This document shows, in pieces, positions 34,594 through 43,642 of a DNA stretch of 53,772 nt. The notes under the pieces were generated by a model. The model searched no databases and was not told the DNA's origin. It was given only the letters and a program-made list of their open reading frames with translations. The stretch is from RGIG4079 sp045531405 (GTDB taxonomy: Bacteria > Bacteroidota > Bacteroidia > Bacteroidales > Muribaculaceae). Position 1 is the stretch's first letter, and each line of letters starts with the position of its first letter. The stretch is taken from assembly GCA_045531405.1 (NCBI GenBank), contig JAZSDX010000060.1, positions 1 through 53,772 on the forward strand. The letters are read 5' to 3'. Made by a program: the position numbers and the translations under genes.

Positions 34594-36054
34594 TTATTTA
34601 TTTTTGTTTAATTCAACACGAGCTTGAGGTTCCCAAGTACGGATACGGTCCTTGTAAAGGTTGTTTGCGTTAGTCTTGTTGATATCCAATGCGTGGTCAG
34701 AGTTATCTTCCCAACGACGGCAGTAGTAAACTACGTCATAAACGCGACCGATTTGATAGTGACGAGAGAATGCAAGACCAAGAGCATAGTCTTCACCATA
34801 ACTTGTGTTAGGCACATTGATTTCACGAAGCATTGGAGTATAGAATGCACGTGGAGCACCAAGACCATTGATACGAAGTGCATTGTTGCGACCATTTTCG
34901 GGTGTCCATTCTTTGTGATCGATTACACCGGGAGGAATCATTTGCATATTGATGTCGGTAAGCATATAAGTACCTACTACCATTGAGCAATTTTGTTCGT
35001 AGAATGCACCAACCATCTTAGCAAGAGTATTTTCATCAGAGTAAACGTCGTCAGAGTCAAGTTGAACCGCAAATTTACCACATTTTGGGTGATTTACACC
35101 TGCGTTCCAGCAACCACCGATACCGAGGTCATCACGTTCTGGAATGATGTGGATAAGACGTTCGTCATCTTTGAATTCGTCGATAGCTTCAGTTGTACCA
35201 TCTGTACTACCATTGTCGATAACGATGAGGTTGAATTTGAAATCAGTTTTTTGAGAAAGAACACTCTTAATAGCATCACGAACTGTGCGAACACGGTTGC
35301 GTACAGGAATGATAACTGATGCTTCATATTCAAAGTCACCTTGGTTGAAGTTGATTTCTTCAAATTTAGGTTCAAGGTAACCACCGATTTTCTTAAGGTG
35401 GTCGGTACAAGCTTGTTCCATTTCAATTTGCACACCACGATTTTTAGGATCTACATAGCTAAAGTGAGATTCACCTTCAGTAGCTACAGGGAGTGCAATT
35501 TCTGTATAAAGATATTCATTAATATGAACAAGATCGCCTTGACGAGATACTTTTAGACGAAGGTCATAAAGACCGGCAGCAGTATATTCCACATCAATTT
35601 CAGCAGCAGCAGCTTTCAAAGCTTTAGTGCAGAAGAAAAGAACTGAACCGAAGTTGAAATCATCGCGAAGAGAACCGAATTGATAGTCAATTACAGGAGC
35701 GTTAGATTTCTTACCTTCAACAACTTGGTAGTTATCAGCATAAACCATTGCTGCTTTAGAGTCAGTAGCAAGGCGAACCATACGTTCGAGAGCCAAATAA
35801 CCCATAACGAGGTTATTATACTTTGTATAGAAAAGTGTGTAATCGCCTTCAGAAGCTGCAGCGATTTTTTTCATGGTTGCTGAGCTGTTTAGCGCGTCGA
35901 TGTTGATAACTTCACAACCTTCTACGGCAGCGGCGTTAGCATCGGTGGCAAGAAGGAAAATTTTTGTCACTAAAGCATTTTGACGAAGTCCGTCAACAGT
36001 TGCTTTCACTTGCTGAGCGTCAGCATAAGGGATAAAACAATTGATAGTTTTCAT
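34594..36054 (-). CDS. GT2-family glycosyltransferase with a degenerate N-terminal domain
   Basis: The 486-residue protein has a canonical GT-A domain from about residue 245: EASVIIPVRNRVRTVRDAIK, VIDNGSTDGTTEAIDEF, and the DxD-type metal site FAVQLDSDDVYSDENTL near 332. The first 230 residues (INCFIPYADAQQVKATVDGL, DYTLFYTKYNNLVMGYLAL, MVYADNYQV) look like a second, degenerate GT-A fold. There is no signal or membrane helix, so it is cytoplasmic or peripheral. Its presence inside a peptidoglycan-recycling run is unusual. Donor and acceptor are unknown. Confidence 0.82.
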   Translation of the reverse strand: MKTINCFIPYADAQQVKATVDGLRQNALVTKIFLLATDANAAAVEGCEVINIDALNSSATMKKIAAASEGDYTLFYTKYNNLVMGYLALERMVRLATDSKAAMVYADNYQVVEGKKSNAPVIDYQFGSLRDDFNFGSVLFFCTKALKAAAAEIDVEYTAAGLYDLRLKVSRQGDLVHINEYLYTEIALPVATEGESHFSYVDPKNRGVQIEMEQACTDHLKKIGGYLEPKFEEINFNQGDFEYEASVIIPVRNRVRTVRDAIKSVLSQKTDFKFNLIVIDNGSTDGTTEAIDEFKDDERLIHIIPERDDLGIGGCWNAGVNHPKCGKFAVQLDSDDVYSDENTLAKMVGAFYEQNCSMVVGTYMLTDINMQMIPPGVIDHKEWTPENGRNNALRINGLGAPRAFYTPMLREINVPNTSYGEDYALGLAFSRHYQIGRVYDVVYYCRRWEDNSDHALDINKTNANNLYKDRIRTWEPQARVELNKNK

Positions 36055-36111
36055 TGTAAATGTATTAATAAAATGATTTGTAATTATTTAATTATTTAAT
36101 TATTTCTACTA

Positions 36112-39100
36112 TTATTTATTTTTCTTTTTTGCTACATACTTTTTCGCCACTTTCTTCTCTACCGGTTTTGATACTCTATTTTTGAAGAATTTAAGTGTTG
36201 ATTTCATTAACGCATTACGTTGTTGCTCGTCGGTAATTGTTTCAAATGGGAAACCAATCACCACCGTTTGATAACAACCATTATCGCTTGCAATAGCACT
36301 AATGAGATTGTTTTCGCTATATCGCATAATAGTTGCACCTGTTTTGTCATCGGCAGGATAGAACGAATCGGGCGATTCTACAACATACATCAACGAATTT
36401 AATGTATTATTGAAATTGTATTTTGCTTTACCAAATTCTTTGTAACGTGATTGCACTTCGTAGGCTTCACCTGTTGTGCTCGCTTGGCCTGTGCGCCACT
36501 TAAATCCGAGCACTTCGGCTGCAAATTTAGCATCGGCATCAGCAACTTCTTTGCTTGACAATGGATTATCACTGATATCGGTAGCAACAAAAGCTCCTGT
36601 TACCATAATATCTGCACCATTTTGAGCAAGATTAGTTAAACGAGCTTGTAATGCAGTGGGGAATGCTTTATATTTTGTACCATATGCACCTGTACCCACT
36701 TTTATTTCCTTTTGTTTACCTAAGATTAAATCAATAATTTCAGGCTTATCATTTGCCTTTGCAAAAGCATCAGCACTTGATGACACAAATGAAAATCCGG
36801 CATTTGCGATAGCTTTACCATGACAATATACATAATCAAAGGTATTTCCTGCAATAACTTTTGTTTCATAATTGGCACGAGATGCACCAAAACCGGCTGC
36901 ATCATCATCCATCCAAGGTATATTGCGACGGAACTCTGTTTGTTCTCCTATATAACTTATATCGTAAACATATGGCACACCATGGTCTTTTCGGTCATTA
37001 AATCCGGCAATATTTCCGGCTTCAAACCAATCGGGAGCAGATACTCGAGTAAAACCATTGACAATCGTTACTGTTTTTGCATCAGCACCTTTATCACACA
37101 ATGCAAGAACCTCAGATGGGAAACTTACCCCTCCATCATTTCCGGCAATAATGCGATAAGAGTGAATATTTTGATTAGATACAAAAACTTCATACTTTGG
37201 AGATTCAACCTTAGCTATATCAATAAATTCACCATCACCAATGCGCTCCTGCACAATATAATACGATGGCATTGCTGTTATCTCTTGTTGGTCAATGGTT
37301 GGTTGCCATGATAATATATACTTACCATTATCCTCTTTGGTAATAGCAAATGAATTGATGGGCAATGGTTGTACTAAATATTCTCGATTATCTCGATTCG
37401 CAATAAATTCAAGCATTCCCTTGTAGATTGCACGACTCACTGTGAAACGGAAAGATGGGTCAAGTCCATATTTCATGTCGGCAAAATTTTGATGTGAGAG
37501 CAATTCAAGCAACAATGCAGGCACTTGTGGCACTCGAGCCTCATAATAAGTCTTATCCCACATTGCTCGACGAGTCCAACGTGGTTCATATGCCATACGA
37601 ATATCATTCACTATATTTGTAGCAATGCTATCGGTCAACATGCGTGAAGCATATCGAGGAGTTCCGTTTGCATATGTCCCCCCATTATCGCTATAATAGA
37701 TTGACAATGTACCAATAATTGAATCATTCATCGTAGTACCGGCATCGGTATGGAATGCCAATGAAAGGTCGATAGGAATATTCAAGCCTTTGTAATTAGG
37801 CAACATTGAAGAACCGCCCATTAAGTAGTTAACCCATGCTCCACGAGCTTTATAGTCGTCGGTATAATCATTGACATTGTTTGATGGAGTATAAATAGAA
37901 TCGGGAACTCCTGCCCACTGCATCCAATAGCGAGCAGCCTCTGTAAATCGAGGATATTCACTCTTTACATAGTCATATTCTATACCTTGTTCCCCCTCTT
38001 TTACTTTGCGAGCTACGTTTCCAACACCGCCACCCACTTTCACTGCATCGGCTGTAACAACTGTTCCTGCCTCTGATGATAGGTTTACCAATTCAATCAT
38101 TGGAGCACCTTGTCCCTCTACATCAAAGGGGAAATGGCCCAAATAAATCCATGTACTACCACCCATTTTTTGATTTACTCTAAATTCTTTCACCCCACTA
38201 CGAGAATGAATGCGATAGAGTGCATCGCTCGCACTGTTTGGGAGAGTGGCATATGACACATATACAGCATATGTGCCGTCCTCTGAAAGTTGAGGTTGCC
38301 ATTTTGCTACTGACACCTTTTCACCTTGAGCCACTGTTTTCACCATTCTCACAGTACCTTCACGGAATGGGTTTTCCAAGTCCTTGAGAATTGCCTTATT
38401 ATAGGCAAATCCCACAACAGGTGCATCAATCCATGCTTCGGAACCAGAGATTTCGCTATAATTTGCTTGCGCCAATTGTCCATCACCGTCAACAATTACT
38501 TCATTGACGTTAAAATCTCGTTCACGAGGGCTCATCACATAAGCACCGGCGTTTTCAAGCATCGGCATTAAGAAAGGCATCACATAACTTTGAGTGTAAA
38601 GGTCTTCTACAGTCTCAAAGATTCGAGCACGTTGCCATTCCCATCGATTGAGTTTCGGTTCAAAATACCACCCATGGCTTTGCCACATTGCAATATTACA
38701 ACCATCAAGACCTGCCGGAGCCTCAACTCCGCCTACCGGGGTTATGAAACGTGTATCTTCTTTCGGACCTTTAATTTTGTTGTAATCTACTGATAAATAG
38801 TCGTCAATATTGTGTTTTCCAGCGTATATTTTTACGTCATATCCAGAATAGTTCCCATTTAACGATGCTAAAACAGCATCTTTCATATTTTTGAGAGAAA
38901 TAGAATCGATTGTATTATATCCTACCATCTCATTGCATTTGACCGTCACTGTTTTTTTTGTCTTATTTACCTTTACATCAACGACTTTAATTGCTCCTAC
39001 ATTTGATTGTATCGGTTGCAATGAATTAAGCGCATGTAGCACATCGTCTTTCACAGTTGTCGCCTGCGAAAATAACGATACACATATCGCTACCGATAAT

Positions 39101-39129
39101 GCCAAATACTTAACATCAAATCGTTTCAT
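36112..39129 (-). CDS. exported N-acetylmuramoyl-L-alanine amidase-like protein with golvesin-type domain
   Basis: The 1005-residue protein begins with a signal peptide (MKRFDVKYLALSVAICVSLF...). A golvesin/xanthan-lyase-type beta domain lies near 270-370 (TYAVYVSYATLPNSASDALY), inserted in an amidase_3-like fold with SLAFHTDAGTTM near 459 and VPALLLELLSHQNFADMKYG near 541, candidates for metal and catalytic residues. A fibronectin-like domain follows at about 590-660, then a C-terminal alpha/beta domain. It ends in a Lys-rich tail (KKVAKKYVAKKKNK) rather than a T9SS sorting domain. It heads the ten-gene run and probably releases stem peptides in the periplasm. Confidence 0.75.
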   Translation of the reverse strand: MKRFDVKYLALSVAICVSLFSQATTVKDDVLHALNSLQPIQSNVGAIKVVDVKVNKTKKTVTVKCNEMVGYNTIDSISLKNMKDAVLASLNGNYSGYDVKIYAGKHNIDDYLSVDYNKIKGPKEDTRFITPVGGVEAPAGLDGCNIAMWQSHGWYFEPKLNRWEWQRARIFETVEDLYTQSYVMPFLMPMLENAGAYVMSPRERDFNVNEVIVDGDGQLAQANYSEISGSEAWIDAPVVGFAYNKAILKDLENPFREGTVRMVKTVAQGEKVSVAKWQPQLSEDGTYAVYVSYATLPNSASDALYRIHSRSGVKEFRVNQKMGGSTWIYLGHFPFDVEGQGAPMIELVNLSSEAGTVVTADAVKVGGGVGNVARKVKEGEQGIEYDYVKSEYPRFTEAARYWMQWAGVPDSIYTPSNNVNDYTDDYKARGAWVNYLMGGSSMLPNYKGLNIPIDLSLAFHTDAGTTMNDSIIGTLSIYYSDNGGTYANGTPRYASRMLTDSIATNIVNDIRMAYEPRWTRRAMWDKTYYEARVPQVPALLLELLSHQNFADMKYGLDPSFRFTVSRAIYKGMLEFIANRDNREYLVQPLPINSFAITKEDNGKYILSWQPTIDQQEITAMPSYYIVQERIGDGEFIDIAKVESPKYEVFVSNQNIHSYRIIAGNDGGVSFPSEVLALCDKGADAKTVTIVNGFTRVSAPDWFEAGNIAGFNDRKDHGVPYVYDISYIGEQTEFRRNIPWMDDDAAGFGASRANYETKVIAGNTFDYVYCHGKAIANAGFSFVSSSADAFAKANDKPEIIDLILGKQKEIKVGTGAYGTKYKAFPTALQARLTNLAQNGADIMVTGAFVATDISDNPLSSKEVADADAKFAAEVLGFKWRTGQASTTGEAYEVQSRYKEFGKAKYNFNNTLNSLMYVVESPDSFYPADDKTGATIMRYSENNLISAIASDNGCYQTVVIGFPFETITDEQQRNALMKSTLKFFKNRVSKPVEKKVAKKYVAKKKNK

Positions 39130-39173
39130 TTTAGGTTTATTAGATTACAACTATTTAACATGACGATTATCTA

Positions 39174-39181
39174 CAAAGATA
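39174..39181 (-). promoter_or_regulatory. candidate -7 box for the ten-gene recycling run
   Basis: Minus-strand TATCTTTG (plus 39174-39181) fits the consensus 45 bases before the amidase-like start at 39129. The -33 region has only a T-run. If used, it drives ten genes from 39129 to 23961. Confidence 0.5.
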
Positions 39182-39277
39182 ATACAAAGATTAATTAAAA
39201 ACACTATAATTAGAGAAAAAATTCCTTTATTAAATATTTATTAATATTTAACTACATATTTTCAGAGGCACAATTCT

Positions 39278-40111
39278 TTATTGAGCATGATACTGAATCA
39301 ACCCCGGCATTGAACTTTGTATGATTTTGGAAATTTCAACGCCAAAATCTTGCGCCACTTTATTCAAAACATCGGCATAAGTTGTTGCTGTAGCACCTAC
39401 AAACGAAATTGGCAATTCCGCATAATTATATGCCGAGATATTGCGCACAAAAAAGCTCATAAACGCACCATACACCAACTGATAAACATATTCATTATCA
39501 AGATGTTCTGATAAAAAATAAGAATACGCCGACAGCGAACGATTAGGCAATGGATTTGTATATACGGCATCCATTATCTCATCGGGAGTGATTTGATATT
39601 TCTCAAAGAATGCACTACAAATTTTTAAGGGTGCAATACCTTTCAAGCAATCACTTAAAAACACTTTTCCAAGATATGCCCCACTTCCCTCGTCGCCAAG
39701 AATAAAGCCTAAAGGCCTAACATTTTTTATAATTTTCTCTCCGTCATAATGACACGAATTTGAGCCGGTACCCAAAATACATGCCAATCCTGAAGCTTTC
39801 ACCAATAAACCTCTCGCCGCACCCAATAAGTCACTTTCGACCGTCACCGGAGTCTTAAATTGTGCAACAAGCGATTGTTCCATCACTTTTGTTTTCTCTG
39901 CATTTGCACAACCTGCGCCATAGAAATATACATGTTCCCAACGACGACGAAAGAAAGCCTCAGGCAATTCCAGCCTAATAATATGAGATATTTCCCTACG
40001 TGATTGGAAATAAGGGTTCAAGCCTTGTGTAAAGGCTCTTTCCACTATATTTTCGCCGTCAACCAAAACCCACTCTGTGCGTGTCGAACTACTATCGGCT
40101 ATTATTTTCAC
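39278..40111 (-). CDS. second amino sugar kinase (NagK/MurK-like)
   Basis: The 277-residue protein is a paralogue of the kinase at 24822-25658. It shares the start IIADSSSTRTEWVLVDGE, CILGTGSNSCHYDGEKIIKN near 115, LGFILGDEGSGAYLGK near 140 and the ending GLIQYH. The two are clearly related but well diverged, so the duplication is old. One may act on MurNAc and the other on GlcNAc; GlcNAc is suggested for this copy only because the other is next to murQ. It has its own promoter and lies 148 bases upstream of the amidase-like gene. Confidence 0.8.
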   Translation of the reverse strand: MKIIADSSSTRTEWVLVDGENIVERAFTQGLNPYFQSRREISHIIRLELPEAFFRRRWEHVYFYGAGCANAEKTKVMEQSLVAQFKTPVTVESDLLGAARGLLVKASGLACILGTGSNSCHYDGEKIIKNVRPLGFILGDEGSGAYLGKVFLSDCLKGIAPLKICSAFFEKYQITPDEIMDAVYTNPLPNRSLSAYSYFLSEHLDNEYVYQLVYGAFMSFFVRNISAYNYAELPISFVGATATTYADVLNKVAQDFGVEISKIIQSSMPGLIQYHAQ

Positions 40112-40167
40112 GACTTCTTATTTCGATATTAAATTATACTTTATTCAAAATTCAACTCACTAATTTG

Positions 40168-40199
40168 CAAATATATAAAATTATTCACTCTAAACCAAA
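40168..40199 (-). promoter_or_regulatory. promoter of the second kinase gene
   Basis: Minus-strand TATATTTG (plus 40168-40175) and TTTG (plus 40196-40199) are 20 bases apart. The kinase start is about 57 bases downstream at 40111. Confidence 0.78.
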
Positions 40200-40235
40200 T
40201 TACACATTGCGACGTTATCAACACATGACTTATAC

Positions 40236-40268
40236 AAAAAAAAGGTGCTACCTCTTAGAGATAGCACC
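40236..40268 (-). terminator. terminator of the propeller/amidase operon
   Basis: Minus-strand GGTGCTATCTCT and AGAGGTAGCACC form a hairpin followed by eight T (plus-strand A at 40236-40243). It ends the four-gene operon 46968-40292. Confidence 0.92.
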
Positions 40269-40291
40269 CATTAAACTATTTATCGGTAATA

Positions 40292-42769
40292 TTATCGACT
40301 TATAGAAACTTTGTGAGTAATAGAACCTTGTTCGGTTTCTACATCCATTATATAAACACCTTGTGGCAATTCTGACACATTGAGTTTGTTTGCATTAAGC
40401 GCTTCAGCGACTTTTTCACCACGAATATTGAACAATTCAAGTGATTTAATTGCAGAAGGTGCTTCTACGTTGAATACATCATTAGCAGGGATAGGATAAA
40501 TGCGTACTGCATCAGTATCTGCAACGACATCTTCTACTCCACCTTCTTCGGCAGTGCGTTTAATAAGGTTATCAATATAGAACTCGCCTTTTTGAGTAAT
40601 AGGGCTTGTTACTTGAACCACTTTAATATTGCTGAAGTTATAGTCATAACCCGCTTCAAGAGAGTTCAATTGAACTTCTTTATATTCCCAACCACGGAAG
40701 TTGAGGTCACAAAGTTTTTCATATTTTGTATCGGTACCTTGTGTTACGCCTACCCAAAGTTCATGGTTATTGAAGTCTCCATAAACGTGAAGGCCAAGAA
40801 CATCACCTTTAGCATAAGTGCGAGCTACAGTATCAGGAGCTACATAATTCCAAACTACTTGACAATCGTGATTATCGGCAAAGCTATAAGCGAAACGATT
40901 AGAGGCTTTATCATAAAGATATTTAGCTGTACTCTTAGCGCTTGATGGTTTTGCAAGGTTGTTTACTGTATAAGTAGTGTCATAAGTAAACAAGTCGGCA
41001 ACATTAAATCCTTCAAGAATAGCGCCATCCTTTTCTCCAGAAACGTCTTTTGCTGTGAAGTTGAGAGTTACATCAACATCTAATGGAAGATTTTCCTTAT
41101 CGCGCAATGCACCAGAGATAACTGCACGATAAGTTTCACCTATAGTCAAGTCATTTTGCAACACAATCATTGCGTTACCATAACCATTAGACAATTGATT
41201 AAATTTAGAGCTACGAGTATTGATTTTCAACTCGTTGTTATCCTTGTCATAAACTTTGATTTGGTCTTGGTAGTCAGAGTAATCGATAGTTTTATCGAAA
41301 CGGAACTCAAATACAGGAGCATCGAAGTGAACTGCTCCACCATCGGCAGGATAGTTATCAATCATTTCAAGACGATTACGACCGAGTGTTCTGAAAGAGA
41401 AAGTAAAGTCTTCTCCAAGAGTTGGATCTTCAGTATATGTATCAGGAGTTTTCACCGACTTAGCTAATGTTACCGTATAAACAGTATCAATTTCAAGTGA
41501 AAGAGAAGGCACAAATGAAACATTGTGGAAAGAGTTGCTATATACAAAATATCCTTCTACTTCAGGAGAAATTGAAAATGCTTCTTCAAATGAAACTTCG
41601 TCAATATCGTAATTGAACTCAAATTCGATTTTAGAAGCACAGCTTACAGCAGCTCCATCTTGACCGATAGGACCATAAGAGTTAATAGTCAATTTTTCGG
41701 GACGTTTGTAGCACAATGGCATATCTTGGTAAGTAACTTGGTCGGCTACTACAGTCACTTTTGTTTCTTCAGAGTAATATTTATCGTGAGCGACCTTCAA
41801 TGTATATTCTCCGGGAGCAACATTACGGAATACAAATACTCCATTGTAGTCATCGTCGGTTGTGCGTTCTTGAACCACATTACCACCGGCATCAATCAAT
41901 TCCACATGTGCACCATTGAGAGCATCATTTCTGTCACGACCTTTATAGGTGAATGTTGAAGGATATGAGAATTCACGAAGGTTGTGGTTATCATAAACAA
42001 CACCTGCCACGTTACCGGTTACGAAACGATCTTCAGTATCGAAGAATTGCATAATTGATTGAGCAAAATACCATGCTTCAAGCCAACAATAATCATCGTT
42101 CATTAAACGGTGTGCTTGAGGACGGTGCTCATGCATACCACCTTCTGAAAGCATACTTGTGCGATAGCAGTTGCGCAACACACCAAGAGAATAACCCAAC
42201 AACGCACGGTCACCTACAACACGACCGGCACTTGTAGAGTTAAGTTCACCATTTGACTTAATCCAGTTAGAATAAACACTTGTATTAAACACACCGTTTA
42301 CAACATTGGCAAGTCTAACACTTTCTGAACTTCGTGGTTGCATAGAAGTTTCCAAGTGATAAATCATCAATGGATAGTTGATGTTTTCACCTGCATTAGA
42401 GTGAATAGATACAAATGCATCAGCCGAAAGATTATTCGCCATTGTAGCACGAGTATAAAGAGATGGTTCATCGGGAATAGCATCACCGTCAATTTCGTTA
42501 TACACATTGTGTACACGAGTCAAATGAGCATCAACACCAAGTGAATCAAGAATTTTTTTCAAGTAACAACCTTTTACGAGGTTACTTTTTGATTCCCAAT
42601 AACCAATTGTATCATTTTGACCATAGGGGTGAATCTTAATAGGACGGTCATCTCCATCATAACCACCATGACCCGGGTCAATAACAATGGTCAAATCGCT
42701 CATTTTCTTTGCTTCAACAGCAGTTGTTGCCACCAAAGCCGCTAATATGATAAATAATATACGTTTCAT
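40292..42769 (-). CDS. T9SS-exported N-acetylmuramoyl-L-alanine amidase (copy A)
   Basis: The 825-residue protein has a signal peptide (MKRILFIILAALVATTAVEA) and an Amidase_3 catalytic domain at about 25-240. Zinc ligands are visible in DPGHGGYDG, YWESKSN and SIHSNAG, and the catalytic Glu is in LSEGGMHEH. A carboxypeptidase-regulatory-like domain follows (about 255-345), then Ig-like domains, and a T9SS sorting domain in the last 75 residues (VRIYPIPANDVFNVEAPSAI to the end). The enzyme should cut the MurNAc-L-Ala bond at the cell surface or outside the cell. It follows its propeller partner by 2 bases. Confidence 0.9.
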   Translation of the reverse strand: MKRILFIILAALVATTAVEAKKMSDLTIVIDPGHGGYDGDDRPIKIHPYGQNDTIGYWESKSNLVKGCYLKKILDSLGVDAHLTRVHNVYNEIDGDAIPDEPSLYTRATMANNLSADAFVSIHSNAGENINYPLMIYHLETSMQPRSSESVRLANVVNGVFNTSVYSNWIKSNGELNSTSAGRVVGDRALLGYSLGVLRNCYRTSMLSEGGMHEHRPQAHRLMNDDYCWLEAWYFAQSIMQFFDTEDRFVTGNVAGVVYDNHNLREFSYPSTFTYKGRDRNDALNGAHVELIDAGGNVVQERTTDDDYNGVFVFRNVAPGEYTLKVAHDKYYSEETKVTVVADQVTYQDMPLCYKRPEKLTINSYGPIGQDGAAVSCASKIEFEFNYDIDEVSFEEAFSISPEVEGYFVYSNSFHNVSFVPSLSLEIDTVYTVTLAKSVKTPDTYTEDPTLGEDFTFSFRTLGRNRLEMIDNYPADGGAVHFDAPVFEFRFDKTIDYSDYQDQIKVYDKDNNELKINTRSSKFNQLSNGYGNAMIVLQNDLTIGETYRAVISGALRDKENLPLDVDVTLNFTAKDVSGEKDGAILEGFNVADLFTYDTTYTVNNLAKPSSAKSTAKYLYDKASNRFAYSFADNHDCQVVWNYVAPDTVARTYAKGDVLGLHVYGDFNNHELWVGVTQGTDTKYEKLCDLNFRGWEYKEVQLNSLEAGYDYNFSNIKVVQVTSPITQKGEFYIDNLIKRTAEEGGVEDVVADTDAVRIYPIPANDVFNVEAPSAIKSLELFNIRGEKVAEALNANKLNVSELPQGVYIMDVETEQGSITHKVSISR

Positions 42770-42771
42770 AA

Positions 42772-43620
42772 TTATTCGTTAATTAGAATGTTCATAATAT
42801 ACATATTACCATCTTCGGTAGTATATACGATTTTGTCCTCAATTGCTGCAAGTCCATCAACAAGCACATCGTCACCGGTGAGAGTTGTAACCTTACCGGT
42901 AGCTACTTCGATTGCAATAATTTTAGCACTTGTAATCACATAGCCATCATCTTTTGTGCTCAATGCTACGACAAACTTGTCACCCACCCAACATGGATAA
43001 TCACCACGACTTGCAAGGAATTTCGCTTGTGAGCCATCGACATTTGAAACAAATAAACCTGAATAAACTTCATTAAACACAAGTTTAGATGCTGATGGAG
43101 AAAGAGAAGGCCACATATAACGATAACCATAACCAATAGGATTGATTTCACTCTTTACACCATTTACCGAAATCTCCATTGCTTGTTTATCTACAAATGC
43201 ATAAGCATATGTATCTCCAGCCAAAGCAATAGTATTAATTGCTTCTTTTGTTGGCTTTGCCAATTGTGATTTTGCATTTGCAGCAAATGAATAGCGATTA
43301 ACATCATTTAAAGCCAAACCATTTGCATCGGCAGCTGTACGATAGATTATTTCACGACCATCAGCCGAGAATACGGGATTAAATCCGGCACCTTTAGCCT
43401 CATCAATCACAACTACTTCACTTGTTGACAGGTTTACCGACTTCAATCCGGTATAATTTTCAGAAGAGAAGAGAACGAGTTCTCCATTAGGGCTCAATGT
43501 TGGGTGGTGAGCATCACCACCTACATCAACCTTCTTGGTATAAATGGCAGAAATATCAGCTGCCGACATTGATGCGCACACGCCCAATGCTACCATAAGA
43601 ATTAATGATTTTGTTTTCAT
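42772..43620 (-). CDS. exported TolB-like beta-propeller protein (copy A)
   Basis: The 282-residue protein has a signal peptide (MKTKSLILMVALGVCASMSA). Repeats of the TolB/DPP-IV propeller type follow: HHPTLSPNGELVLFSSENY, GFNPVFSADGREIIYRTA, MWPSLSPSASKLVFNEVYSG and later blades. There is no catalytic domain or sorting domain. It directly precedes amidase A by 2 bases. The same order is seen in the second pair, so the two proteins may work together, for instance in wall binding or enzyme control. Confidence 0.82.
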   Translation of the reverse strand: MKTKSLILMVALGVCASMSAADISAIYTKKVDVGGDAHHPTLSPNGELVLFSSENYTGLKSVNLSTSEVVVIDEAKGAGFNPVFSADGREIIYRTAADANGLALNDVNRYSFAANAKSQLAKPTKEAINTIALAGDTYAYAFVDKQAMEISVNGVKSEINPIGYGYRYMWPSLSPSASKLVFNEVYSGLFVSNVDGSQAKFLASRGDYPCWVGDKFVVALSTKDDGYVITSAKIIAIEVATGKVTTLTGDDVLVDGLAAIEDKIVYTTEDGNMYIMNILINE

Positions 43621-43642
43621 CTTTTTGTTTTTATATTAGTTA

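Noticed and set aside
36112..39129. T9SS sorting domain on the 1005-residue amidase-like protein
   Set aside because: The C-terminus is a Lys-rich tail and lacks the YPNP-type start and closing strands seen in the other exported enzymes.
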